Positions 1 through 7,438 of a DNA stretch of 41,855 nucleotides are shown piece by piece. A program made the translations under genes and the position numbers. Source of the DNA: DASZHA01 sp049644325 (GTDB lineage Bacteria > Chloroflexota > Dormibacteria > DASZGP01); contig JBARRR010000134.1 in the NCBI GenBank assembly GCA_049644325.1, positions 1 through 41,855 of the forward strand, in the 5' to 3' direction. Within the stretch, counting starts at the first letter, position 1; the number at the start of each line of letters is the position of its first letter. A model generated the notes under the pieces. It was given only the letters and a program-made list of their open reading frames with translations. It made no database searches and was not told the origin of the DNA.

Positions 1-877
1 GGTGCGGTAGGCGCTCGGTGGGATGGCCGCTGACACGGGCGCCGTCGACCGCGGTCATGCCCTCGACCAGGCGGTCCCGGGTCGACCGCAGCCGCACGGT
101 GTCGGTCGTGAAGTCGCGCACCGCGACCTCAACCGCCTTGGCCAGGCCGACGATGCCGGCGACGTTCTCGGTGCCGGCGCGACGGTTGCGCTCGTGGCCG
201 CCACCGGTGATCAGCGGCTGGATCCGGGTGCCCATCCGCACGTAGAGACAGCCCACGCCCTTGGGTCCGTAGATCTTGTGGGCCGAGATGCTGAGCATGT
301 CGACGCCCAGATCGTCGACGCGCACCGGCACCTTGCCAAAGGCCTGCACCGCGTCGGTGTGGAAATAGGCATCGCTGTTGGCGTGCGTGATGTCGGCCAG
401 CGCGCGCACCGGCTCCATGGTGCCGACCTCGTTGTTGCCCAGCATCACTGAGACCAGCACCGTGTCGGGGCGCAGTGCCGCGCGCAAATCGTCGGGCTCG
501 ACGAGGGCCTCGTCGTCGACCGGGAGGTACGTCACCTCGAAGCCCTGACGCTCCAGGTCTTGCATGGTGGTCAGCACGGCGTGGTGCTCGACCTGGCTGC
601 ACACCAGGTGGCGCCCGCGGTCGGCGTTGCGCATCGCCACGCCGCGCAGGGCCAGGTTGTCGGACTCAGAGCCGCCCGATGTGAAGATCAGCTCGCGCGA
701 CTGGCAGCCGAGCGCGTCCGCCACCAGGTCACGGGCGGCGTCGATGGCGGCGCGCGCCTGGCGGCCGGCGCCGTACACCGAGCTGGGGTTGCCGTAGACG
801 TTGCCGAAGTACGGCATCATCTCCTCCAGGACCTCGGGGTCGACGGCGGTGGTGGCAGCGTGGTCGAGGTAGATCAT
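1..877 (-). CDS. Cysteine desulfurase (IscS/NifS type), C-terminus cut by window edge
   Basis: Pyridoxal-phosphate enzyme that takes sulfur from cysteine for Fe-S cluster or thio-cofactor assembly in the cytoplasm. The visible 292 residues begin MIYLDHAATT, the classic N-terminus of the family. They contain the GNPSS motif, the cofactor region with FHTDAVQAFGK, and the PLP lysine in SAHKIYGPKG. The C-terminal part with the persulfide-forming cysteine lies outside the window, so IscS, NifS and SufS-like subclasses cannot be separated. The ATG at 877 is the first start after an in-frame TAA at 905-907, which is itself the stop codon of the upstream zinc-ribbon gene. The two genes are 27 bases apart and probably co-transcribed. 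Class assignment is firm; the exact role is not. Confidence 0.93.
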   Translation of the reverse strand, partial: MIYLDHAATTAVDPEVLEEMMPYFGNVYGNPSSVYGAGRQARAAIDAARDLVADALGCQSRELIFTSGGSESDNLALRGVAMRNADRGRHLVCSQVEHHAVLTTMQDLERQGFEVTYLPVDDEALVEPDDLRAALRPDTVLVSVMLGNNEVGTMEPVRALADITHANSDAYFHTDAVQAFGKVPVRVDDLGVDMLSISAHKIYGPKGVGCLYVRMGTRIQPLITGGGHERNRRAGTENVAGIVGLAKAVEVAVRDFTTDTVRLRSTRDRLVEGMTAVDGARVSGHPTERLPH

Positions 878-904
878 CGGCGCCGCCGGAGCGCCCGGCT
901 CACG

Positions 905-1252
905 TTAGTTCGCGCCGGGATCTTTGGAGCGGAGCAAGTCCTTGAGGTTGCCCTTGAAATCCCGTAGCAGGTCGTGAACATCAAGGACCTCGTCGGGCGT
1001 GATGGGGCTGCCCCCCTCGCCAGACGAAACCGGCACTGGCTCGTCGGCGGTTATCTCCTCGAAGTCCTCGGGGCTGTACTGCACCGCCAGGACCACGATG
1101 AACTGCACGTGGCAGCGCGCGCAGGTGACCTCGACGGTCAGGTGCGATTCGGCCTGCTTAAGCATCCGGACCTCGCAACCCTCGAGGTTGCGAGCGCAGG
1201 CTGGGCAGTTGTAGTAGCGAGCCCGCTCCTTGATGAAGGCGATGATGTTCAT
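905..1252 (-). CDS. Small zinc-ribbon protein, function unknown
   Basis: A 115-residue soluble protein. Near the N-terminus it has CPAC (about residues 17-20), and later CARC (about residues 44-47), a two-knuckle zinc-ribbon pattern. An acidic C-terminal half follows (EDFEEITADE and a helix ending in DLLRDFKGNLKDLLRS). I do not recognise a named family. It sits directly upstream of the cysteine desulfurase and probably shares its transcript, which fits a role near sulfur or metal metabolism, but that is inference from position only. The ATG at 1252 lies 13 nt downstream of a perfect TATAAT on the minus strand, so the leader would be about 6-7 nt. Confidence 0.75.
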   Translation of the reverse strand: MNIIAFIKERARYYNCPACARNLEGCEVRMLKQAESHLTVEVTCARCHVQFIVVLAVQYSPEDFEEITADEPVPVSSGEGGSPITPDEVLDVHDLLRDFKGNLKDLLRSKDPGAN

Positions 1253-1264
1253 GGCGCTTGGGCC

Positions 1265-1271
1265 GATTATA
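1265..1271. promoter_or_regulatory. Overlapping divergent -10 elements
   Basis: On the minus strand 1271-1266 reads TATAAT, 13 nt before the zinc-ribbon ATG. On the plus strand 1265-1270 reads GATTAT, 6 nt before the lipoprotein ATG at 1277. The two boxes share five base pairs, so one AT-rich island could fire both ways. No good -35 box is visible in either direction. Confidence 0.5.
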
Positions 1272-1276
1272 GGGCG

Positions 1277-1624
1277 ATGACACGATCGGGCCTTGCGGCT
1301 GTGATGGCGCTGGCGCTGGTTGCCTGCGGTGGCGGTCCAAACGGTGAAGCACGGAGCGGCTCAGCCCACCTGGTGATCGACAGCCCCAAGGCCGGACAGG
1401 TCCTCAGCGTGCGCTCGGTGGGCGTGTCGGTGCACGTCGAGGGCGCCGACCAGTACCGCCTGCACTACTACGTCGACGGCAACGACCGCGGCGAGAGCGA
1501 CACCTCAATCACGGTGACCAACATGTCACCCGGCAACCACCACGTCGAGGTCGAGGGCCTGCACGCTGACGGCAGCGCCTACAGCCCGCCGCTGCGAGCC
1601 GCGGCGGACTTCATCATCCAGTAG
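1277..1624 (+). CDS. Small lipoprotein with a predicted Ig-like fold
   Basis: A 115-residue exported protein. The N-terminus MTRSGLAAVMALALVAC is a lipoprotein signal with lipobox LVAC (lipidated Cys about 17) followed by GGG. The mature part has alternating hydrophobic strands, for example HLVIDSPKAGQVL, VGVSVHVEGADQY and LHYYVDGNDRG, and a 'GNHHVEVEGLHADGS' stretch. This resembles the Ig-like modules often seen in surface proteins that describe a 'property of a body'. Substrate unknown. The frame is open further upstream, but the ATG at 1277 gives the signal peptide directly and follows a -10-like box by 6 nt. The last 11 bases overlap the convergent ogt gene. Confidence 0.75.
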   Translation: MTRSGLAAVMALALVACGGGPNGEARSGSAHLVIDSPKAGQVLSVRSVGVSVHVEGADQYRLHYYVDGNDRGESDTSITVTNMSPGNHHVEVEGLHADGSAYSPPLRAAADFIIQ

Positions 1625-2276
1625 CGGCGCCCCCACGCTGACGCAGCGAGGCGCCCTCCAGTGCCAGCAACTTTGCCTTCATGTCGAGACCTCCGCCGTA
1701 GCCTCCCAGGCCTCCGCCGGTGCGCAGCACCCGGTGGCAGGGGATGACGATGGGGATCGGGTTGGTGGCCAGAGCGTTGCCGGCGGCGCGCACCGCCAGC
1801 GGGCTGCCGGCGCGAATCGCCATCTCGCGGTACGTCGAAACACTGCCGTAGGGAATGCGCGCGGTCTGTTCCAGGACGGCGGTGTGGAAGCCGCGAATCA
1901 GCTGCCAGTCGAGGTCCAGCTCGAACCTGTGACGCGAGCCTTCGAAGTACTCGTCCAGCTGCCGCCGCACGACGTCAAGACGGCCGGGCGCCTCAAGGAT
2001 GCGCGGCGACACCCGTGCCGCCAGCTCCGCCAGGGTCAGGTCGGGATCTTGGTTGGGAAGGCTCAGGCTGACCAGCCCCTTGGTGGTCGCCGCTACCAGC
2101 ATGCTGCCCATCGGTGAGTCGATGGTGGCGTAGGCGATGTCGACCAGGCGGTCGGTCTCGGCCTGCTGGCGCAGACGGTCGACGGCGCGCCGGCGCCGGT
2201 CGTCAATATCGGCTCGTCCGCCGCGACGCAGCCGGTCTTCGATTTCGCGGTTGGGGGGGTCGGTCTTCTGGGTCAT
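1614..2276 (-). CDS. ogt: Methylated-DNA-[protein]-cysteine S-methyltransferase
   Basis: Suicide repair protein that transfers the alkyl group from O6-alkylguanine (and O4-alkylthymine) to its own cysteine. The active site IPCHRV is present, followed by the expected GGLGGYGGGL and a C-terminal KAKLLALEG. The DNA-binding helix region YGSVSTYREMA precedes it. Length is 220 residues: a charged N-terminal extension of about 45 residues rich in Arg and Asp, then the methyltransferase beginning near YATIDSPMGSML. The ATG at 2276 overlaps the sigma-factor stop by four bases (ATGA), so translation is coupled. The gene occupies the place where an anti-sigma factor would often be found. Confidence 0.93.
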   Translation of the reverse strand: MTQKTDPPNREIEDRLRRGGRADIDDRRRRAVDRLRQQAETDRLVDIAYATIDSPMGSMLVAATTKGLVSLSLPNQDPDLTLAELAARVSPRILEAPGRLDVVRRQLDEYFEGSRHRFELDLDWQLIRGFHTAVLEQTARIPYGSVSTYREMAIRAGSPLAVRAAGNALATNPIPIVIPCHRVLRTGGGLGGYGGGLDMKAKLLALEGASLRQRGGAATG

Positions 2277-2821
2277 GTCTTGTGCACCTCTCGTAGTCGG
2301 ACCAGGGCCTCGTGGACATTGCGCCGGGCGGCCTCCTCGCTGGTGCCCATCAGCCGTGCGATCTCCCTGTAGGCGAGGTCGTTGATGAAGCGATGGGCGA
2401 CCGCGATTCGTTGCTTGGGTGGCAGCTCGCGGACCGACTCCCAGAGGTCGCACATCGCGCTCTCGCCCGTGGTTCGGGCGAGGGCCGCGTCGGCGGCGGC
2501 AACCGGTGCGCCGGTGGGGCCCGCGGCCAGCGGCCCCGTGGGTCCGACCACCGCCACCTCCACCGGGCTGCCGGCAGGCAACGGCCGCCGGCTGCGGGCG
2601 CGGTGAGAGTCGATCACCTTGCGATGGGCTATGGTGAAAACCCAGGCTCGCAGGTTGCTGTCGTCCTTGACCTCTGTATAGGCACGCAGCGCGGCGAGGA
2701 AGGTCTCCTGGAAGCAGTCCTCCGCCTCGGGCATGCCGACGGTGCCGACCAGGAAGCGGAAGACGTCGTCGCCGGCGTCGTCGAGCAGCGCCTGGAAGGG
2801 TGGGAGGTTGACCCTGGTCAC
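2273..2821 (-). CDS. ECF-type RNA polymerase sigma factor
   Basis: A 182-residue sigma-70 family factor with only regions 2 and 4. Region 2 runs from about DDVFRFLVGTVG through the core-binding EAEDCFQETFLAAL and the -10-recognising LRAWVFTIAHRKVIDSHR. A Pro/Ala/Gly-rich linker of about 45 residues follows. Region 4 is LPPKQRIAVAHRFI to the helix-turn-helix YREIARLMGTSEEAARRNVHEAL. The start is GTG at 2821; an AT-rich TTAATT lies 4 nt upstream of it. The ogt gene follows with a 4-base overlap and no anti-sigma gene is adjacent. The regulon may include the ogt pair itself, by analogy with autoregulated ECF operons (inference). Confidence 0.9.
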   Translation of the reverse strand: MTRVNLPPFQALLDDAGDDVFRFLVGTVGMPEAEDCFQETFLAALRAYTEVKDDSNLRAWVFTIAHRKVIDSHRARSRRPLPAGSPVEVAVVGPTGPLAAGPTGAPVAAADAALARTTGESAMCDLWESVRELPPKQRIAVAHRFINDLAYREIARLMGTSEEAARRNVHEALVRLREVHKT

Positions 2822-2844
2822 GCGTAATTAACGGGCCTGGCGCC

Positions 2845-2861
2845 GCAAACGTGAGGTTTGC
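2845..2861. promoter_or_regulatory. Inverted repeat between sigma factor and larB
   Basis: GCAAAC-gtgag-GTTTGC is a perfect 6-bp inverted repeat with a 5-nt spacer. It lies in the 75-base divergent intergenic region. It could be an operator for either gene; it is too short for a firm call. Confidence 0.3.
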
Positions 2862-2882
2862 CGGGCCGTCTGATCGCGCTAC

Positions 2883-2888
2883 TAAGAT
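2883..2888 (+). promoter_or_regulatory. -10 element of larB
   Basis: TAAGAT lies 8 nt before the larB ATG, so the transcript would be leaderless or nearly so. The same hexamer precedes the mogA-like gene (13526-13521, minus strand). Confidence 0.45.
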
Positions 2889-2896
2889 CACAGGAC

Positions 2897-3691
2897 ATGA
2901 AAGAGATCTTGGAGCGCCTGCTGGCGGGCGAGTTCACCGTCGAGGAGGCGCTGCGGGCGATCTCCGCCGACCGGGTGGTCGAGGTCGGCGACGTCGCCCG
3001 TCTAGACCCCGACCGGCTCAGGCGCAAGGGGGTGCCCGAGGTCATCTACGCCGCTGGCAAGGACCCCCAGACGACGGCCGACCTCGCCCTCAGCATGCTG
3101 GAGGCCAGTGGGGTGGCGCTGGTGTCGCGCGTCACCGACGAGCATGACTCAGCGCTGGCCGCGGCCGCCGACAGCGTCGGCGCCACCATCGAGGAGTTCG
3201 GCAGCGGCCGGCGCCTGCGCACTGCAGCGGAGGTAGAGCTGGGGCCCCGGCCGGCGATTGGACTGCTGGCCGCAGGCACATCTGACGTACCGGTCGCCGA
3301 GGAGGCACGGATGATCGCCGAGACCATGGGGGTCCGCGTCTACCACGCCTACGACGTCGGCGTCGCCGCCATGCATCGCCTGTCAGAGCCGATCGCAATG
3401 ATGACCGCCGACGAGGTGGATGCGGTCATCGTGGTCGCCGGCATGGAGGGCGCCCTGCCCACCGTGGTCGGGGGACTCGTGGCGGTGCCGGTGGTCGCGG
3501 TGCCGACATCGACCGGCTATGGCGCCGGAGGCAACGGCCTGGCGGCGCTGCTGGGAATGCTGCAGACGTGCTCGCCGGGCGTCACCGTGGTCAACATCGA
3601 CAACGGCATCGGCGCCGGCGCCGCCGCCGCGCTGGTGGCGCTGCGGGCCACCAAGAGCGGCGTCGCGACCCCCAGCCACCGAGCTGTTTGA
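2897..3691 (+). CDS. larB: LarB, nickel-pincer cofactor biosynthesis carboxylase/hydrolase
   Basis: LarB carboxylates the pyridinium ring of nicotinic acid adenine dinucleotide and cleaves the phosphoanhydride, the first step toward the nickel-pincer nucleotide of lactate racemase and related enzymes. The 264-residue protein has the PurE-like (AIR carboxylase) C-terminal domain: LLAAGTSDVPVAEEA, VYHAYDVGVAAMHRL, VVAGMEGALPTVVGG and PTSTGYGAGGNGLAAL. These match the family closely. The ATG at 2897 was chosen because the protein then begins MKEILERLLAGEFTVEEAL, typical for LarB. The next gene (nfo) begins inside its stop codon. larC is in the window (26748-28034), but 23 kb away on the other strand, and larE is not in the window. 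Confidence 0.92.
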   Translation: MKEILERLLAGEFTVEEALRAISADRVVEVGDVARLDPDRLRRKGVPEVIYAAGKDPQTTADLALSMLEASGVALVSRVTDEHDSALAAAADSVGATIEEFGSGRRLRTAAEVELGPRPAIGLLAAGTSDVPVAEEARMIAETMGVRVYHAYDVGVAAMHRLSEPIAMMTADEVDAVIVVAGMEGALPTVVGGLVAVPVVAVPTSTGYGAGGNGLAALLGMLQTCSPGVTVVNIDNGIGAGAAAALVALRATKSGVATPSHRAV

Positions 3692-4539
3692 CGGCGGCCG
3701 TCGGCCTCCACATCGGCACCGATCGGGGCTTCCCCGCCGCGGTTGAATCGGCCCAGGACCTGGGCGCCGAGGCCGTTCAGATCTTCACCAGCGACCCCGC
3801 CGCCTGGCGCTCCAAGATGGTTGACGGGCGCGCCGCCCACGCCTTCACCGACGCGCTCCGCGGGGTCGGCGCGCGCACCGTGGTTAGCCACGCCAACTAC
3901 CTGATCAACATGGCGGGCTCGGAGGAGCCGATCTACTCCAAGTCCTGCGCCGCGCTGGCCGACGAGCTGCAGCGCGGCGCCGCCTACGGCCTCGACCACG
4001 TCATCGTGCATGTCGGCAGCCACAAGGGCAGCGGGTTGGACGGAGCTTACGAGCACATCGTCAACGCCGTCGAGCGGGCGCTGGCGGCGGTGGCCGCCGA
4101 GGGGTCGCCCCGCCTGCTGCTAGAGAACTCGGCCGGCACCGGGGGCAACGTCGGCGGCCACTTCGAGGAGCTGGCCGAGCTGCTGCGACGGCTGGAGGCT
4201 CACCGCGACCGGGTGGGGGTCTGCTTCGACACCGCCCACGCCCACTCCGCCGGCTACGAGATGACCGGGGCGGAGATGGCGGGCGATGCCATCGCCCAGC
4301 TCGATGACGTCCTGGGTCTGGAAAACGTGTTCGTCATCCACGCCAACGACACCCAGGTCCCCGCCGGCGGCAAGGCCGACCGCCACTGGCACATCGGCGA
4401 AGGCATGCTCGGCGAGGACACCTTCGCGCTGCTGCTGCACCACCCGGTCGTGGGCGAGCTGCCGTTCATCCTGGAGACGCCCGGCGACGAGCACACCGAG
4501 GGCCGGCGCAACCTCGAGATGCTGAGGTCATTGCGGTGA
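3688..4539 (+). CDS. nfo: Endonuclease IV (deoxyribonuclease IV)
   Basis: Zinc-dependent AP endonuclease of base-excision repair; it nicks DNA 5' to abasic sites. The trinuclear metal site is complete: SHANYLIN, IVHVGSHKG, LLENSAGTGGN, VCFDTAHAHSAGY, FVIHANDT, RHWHIGEG and FILETPG supply the expected His, Glu and Asp ligands in order. Length is 283 residues from TTG at 3688, normal for the family. That TTG overlaps the larB TGA (TTGA), giving translational coupling. No ATG or GTG is available that would keep the first beta strand (VGLHIGTDRG). The neighbouring HAD gene starts 13 nt after the stop. Confidence 0.93.
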   Translation: MTAAVGLHIGTDRGFPAAVESAQDLGAEAVQIFTSDPAAWRSKMVDGRAAHAFTDALRGVGARTVVSHANYLINMAGSEEPIYSKSCAALADELQRGAAYGLDHVIVHVGSHKGSGLDGAYEHIVNAVERALAAVAAEGSPRLLLENSAGTGGNVGGHFEELAELLRRLEAHRDRVGVCFDTAHAHSAGYEMTGAEMAGDAIAQLDDVLGLENVFVIHANDTQVPAGGKADRHWHIGEGMLGEDTFALLLHHPVVGELPFILETPGDEHTEGRRNLEMLRSLR

Positions 4540-4552
4540 GGCGTTCATCCTG

Positions 4553-5290
4553 ATGGCGACCAAGCGCGCGGTCCTGCTCGACTACGGTCACACCCTGGTC
4601 AACCTGGTGCGCCCGGAGACGCACATCCTCGACGCCTACCGCGCCATCAACCAACGCCTCGAGCAGGAGCTGGAGCGCGAGGTGCCAGAAGCAGCGGAGC
4701 TGATCAAGCGCGTGTCGATCGCGGTCGACGATGCCATCGGCGACAGCTACCGGACCGGGGCCGAGCAGGAGGTCGATATCGTCGAGCTCTACCGCGACGC
4801 CCTCGCCAGCCTCGACATCGAGATTCACCCGGAGACCTTGCAGTGGGTCATCGACCAGGAGCAGACGGCATGGTTCAACGGCATCGTCCCCAGCCGGCAC
4901 GCCCCCGGTGTGCTCGCCACCCTCAGGGAACGCGGCCTCAAGCTCTGCATCGTCTCCAACGCCGCCTTTCCACCCAAGTCGATGCGAGACCAGCTGCGCC
5001 ACATCGGGCTCTGGGACTACTTCGACGCCACCGTCTACTCCTCGGAGCTCGGCGTGCGCAAGCCCAACCGTGCCATCTACGAGGAGGCCCTGCGGCTGCT
5101 GGGCGCCCAGCCGGAGGAGGCCGTCTTCGTCGGCGACCGCCTCCGCGAGGACGTGCGCGGCCCGCGCAACGTTGGCATCCAGGCGCTGCTGACGCACGAG
5201 TTCCGCAAAGAGGAGCCGACCTGGTGGGGCATCGACGTGGAGGTGCTCACGTCGCTCGCGGACCTACCGAAAGCGATCGACGCGAGCTAG
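4553..5290 (+). CDS. HAD-superfamily hydrolase
   Basis: Cytoplasmic haloacid-dehalogenase-like hydrolase, 245 residues, probably a phosphatase of unknown substrate. Motif I is LLDYGHTL, motif II is CIVSNA, the motif III lysine is in RKPNRAIY, and motif IV is FVGDRLREDVRG. An alpha-helical cap lies between motif I and II (about residues 20-100). The residue two after the nucleophile Asp is Gly instead of the Asp used as general acid in most HAD phosphatases; this DxG form is seen in a sizeable HAD subgroup and does not by itself prove inactivity. The stop codon shares a CTAG with the stop of the convergent diguanylate cyclase gene. Confidence 0.85.
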   Translation: MATKRAVLLDYGHTLVNLVRPETHILDAYRAINQRLEQELEREVPEAAELIKRVSIAVDDAIGDSYRTGAEQEVDIVELYRDALASLDIEIHPETLQWVIDQEQTAWFNGIVPSRHAPGVLATLRERGLKLCIVSNAAFPPKSMRDQLRHIGLWDYFDATVYSSELGVRKPNRAIYEEALRLLGAQPEEAVFVGDRLREDVRGPRNVGIQALLTHEFRKEEPTWWGIDVEVLTSLADLPKAIDAS

Positions 5291-6927
5291 CGCTTGTCGA
5301 TTGAGGCGATCTTGTCGGAGTGGCCGTCGTCGGCCTCGTCCCCGTGCTCCACGTCGTGCACCGTGGCAACTCGGTTCCGCCCGTGCTGCTTGGCCCAGTA
5401 CAGCGCCTTGTCGGCCTTGAGGATGACCTGTTCGCCGGTCTGTCCGTCCACCGGGAAGGCGGCGACGCCGGCGCTGATGCTGACCTTGAGCGTGATCCCC
5501 GGGCGCGAGGTCGACTCCATGATCGTGTCGCCGATGGTCTTGCGCAGCTTATCGGCGACGGTGGCGGCGTCGGTCGCGCGCGTCTCCGGCTGGAGGATCA
5601 CGAACTCCTCGCCCCCGTAGCGGATGACGAAGTCGGTGGCGCGGACGGACGACAGCATGATGCCCGCGATCTGCTCCAGCACCTCGTCGCCGACGTTGTG
5701 GCCGTAGGTGTCGTTGACGCCCTTGAAGTGGTCGATGTCGGCGATGATCAGTGATACGGGCTGGTTGCTGCGCTGGGCCCGCCGCAGCTCTCGGAGCATG
5801 ATCTCCTGCAGGAAGCGGCGGTTGGCCAGCCCGGTGAGCGGGTCAGACAGCGACTCGCGCTCGGTCGATTCGAACAGGCGCCCCGCGAAGATCACCAGGC
5901 CGCCGATGATCAGCGCCAGGAAGGCGGCGTTGAAGAACTGGGTCCGCGAGAGGTCGCTGACCTCGGCGGTGAAGACGCCCTGGTCCTCACTGACCATGAC
6001 CGTCCACCGCTGCTCCGGCACCGGCGCCCAGCCGATGACGTCGGTCTGCTTGTCGCTGACCAGGTGAGCCTGGGTGAAGCCGGAGTCGGTGGCCCCGGCG
6101 ATCTTGTCGGCCAGGTTGTCCTGGCCCATCGAGGTCACGTTGTCGATGCCGTACTGCTGCTTCACCTGGGCCAGCTGGATGGGGTCGAGGTGGCCCAGCG
6201 TGCGGTAGTTGTAGTCGGAGCTTGCGCTGTTGGCGATGACCACGCCCTGGCGGCTGATGAGGTAGCCGTCGCGGTGCTGGGCGGACAGATCCTTGCTCTT
6301 CAGCGGCGCCGCCACGTGGTCAGGGGAGAGCCGGACGGCGGCCACCCCCAGCACCTTGCCGACAGCATCGCGGATGGGCAGGGCGACATAGAGGATCTGG
6401 GAGCGCTTGTCCTCGGCGAGCGTGATGTCCGAGATGTAAGGGTCGGCGGCGGGCGCCGCCAGGCCCTTGGTGAAGAACTCCTTCTGGGCGTAGTCCTGTC
6501 CCTGGACGCCAACCTCGTTGGAGATGATGACCTTGCCATTGGGGTCGAGGATCAGCAGCAGCCGGTAGTCGGGGTCGGCGGTCAGCGCCGGGGCCAGCCG
6601 GCGCAGCAGCGCGGGCCCGTTCTGCGACTGCGTGGACGGGCTGCTCATGTAGTTGATGACCTCGGGGTCGGTGGCCACCTGGACGGCGTCGCGCCGGTAC
6701 TGCAGCACCTGGCTCTCGACCTGGATCGCGACCGAGCTGGCCAGGCTGGTGAGGAGCTTGCTCTGGGCGCTGGTCAGGGTCTCGGTGGCGCGGGCCTCAC
6801 TCTGGCGCGAGAAGAAGAAGATCGCGCCCATGGCCACCGCCATGAAGATGATCATGATCTTGGTCGAGAGCCGCCACTCGTTGGCGTGGCGAACCTCGGT
6901 GATGACGCGACGGATCGCGTCGCCCAC
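5287..6927 (-). CDS. Membrane diguanylate cyclase with extracellular Cache sensor
   Basis: Makes the second messenger c-di-GMP from two GTP. Order in the 546 residues: cytoplasmic N-tail, TM helix about 23-41, extracytoplasmic dCache-type sensor about 45-325 (LLILDPNGKVIISN and DGYLISRQGVVIANS are typical Cache strands), second TM about 333-352, then a GGDEF domain. The domain starts SDPLTGLANRRFL and has GGEEF at 438-442. An inhibitory I-site RATD sits at 429-432, five residues before GGEEF, so product feedback is expected. It is the last gene of a tight three-gene set; its ATG is 5 nt after the stop of the small anchored protein, suggesting c-di-GMP output linked to the surface protein encoded upstream (inference). 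Confidence 0.93.
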   Translation of the reverse strand: MGDAIRRVITEVRHANEWRLSTKIMIIFMAVAMGAIFFFSRQSEARATETLTSAQSKLLTSLASSVAIQVESQVLQYRRDAVQVATDPEVINYMSSPSTQSQNGPALLRRLAPALTADPDYRLLLILDPNGKVIISNEVGVQGQDYAQKEFFTKGLAAPAADPYISDITLAEDKRSQILYVALPIRDAVGKVLGVAAVRLSPDHVAAPLKSKDLSAQHRDGYLISRQGVVIANSASSDYNYRTLGHLDPIQLAQVKQQYGIDNVTSMGQDNLADKIAGATDSGFTQAHLVSDKQTDVIGWAPVPEQRWTVMVSEDQGVFTAEVSDLSRTQFFNAAFLALIIGGLVIFAGRLFESTERESLSDPLTGLANRRFLQEIMLRELRRAQRSNQPVSLIIADIDHFKGVNDTYGHNVGDEVLEQIAGIMLSSVRATDFVIRYGGEEFVILQPETRATDAATVADKLRKTIGDTIMESTSRPGITLKVSISAGVAAFPVDGQTGEQVILKADKALYWAKQHGRNRVATVHDVEHGDEADDGHSDKIASIDKR

Positions 6928-6932
6928 GGCGA

Positions 6933-7433
6933 CTACCCGCCAGGCGCTGGGCTAGGGTTTTTCTCGAACACGACGATGGCCTTGACCACGTCGGAATCGT
7001 CACGCAGTTCGGTGTAGTAGCGCACGTTCTGACGATTGATCTGGATCACATCCTTGGGTCCGTAGACTTCCTGGCCAAGCTTCTTGATGAAGGGCTTGAA
7101 CTGGTCGGCGGTGGGGTTGGCGATCGGCTTTCCGCTCGCGTCCCGGGCTTCCAGCGTCAGGTAATAGATGCCCCTCATCGTGATGTTCTGCGTATCCGCC
7201 TTGGTGATATGTCCGACGAAAGCTTCGTTGTTGTTGATGAAGACTCCGTACCAGGACTTGTCGTTGAACGTCTCAGCGGTTGTGGCGCTGGTTGAGGCGC
7301 CGCGGCCAAGCAAAAGCACCCCAAGCAGGGCCAGGTTGGCCGCGATCGAGACCGCCAGGACGATTGCCAGGATCGGCAGACGGCGACCTTCGGAGGTCGC
7401 CGAGGTGCGCGCGGAAACAGCAGAATCGGCCAT
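6933..7433 (-). CDS. Small single-pass membrane-anchored protein, unknown function
   Basis: A 166-residue protein with a short cytoplasmic N-tail (about 20 residues), a strong hydrophobic helix about 21-46 (ILAIVLAVSIAANLALLGVLLLG) and an extracytoplasmic C-terminal domain of about 115 residues. That domain has beta-like stretches (WYGVFINNNEAFVGHI, MRGIYYLTLEARD) and an 'RQNVRYYTELRDDSDVVKAI' segment. No named family recognised. The ATG at 7433 lies 5 nt after the stop of the giant repeat protein and the gene ends 5 nt before the diguanylate cyclase, so all three form one operon. A link between surface fibre and signalling enzyme is conceivable, but nothing in the sequence proves it. Confidence 0.75.
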   Translation of the reverse strand: MADSAVSARTSATSEGRRLPILAIVLAVSIAANLALLGVLLLGRGASTSATTAETFNDKSWYGVFINNNEAFVGHITKADTQNITMRGIYYLTLEARDASGKPIANPTADQFKPFIKKLGQEVYGPKDVIQINRQNVRYYTELRDDSDVVKAIVVFEKNPSPAPGG

Positions 7434-7438
7434 GGCGC

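Noticed and set aside
4553..5290. HAD protein as an inactive enzyme
   Set aside because: The DxG form of motif I is widespread in HAD proteins and the other three motifs are intact, so inactivity is not supported.
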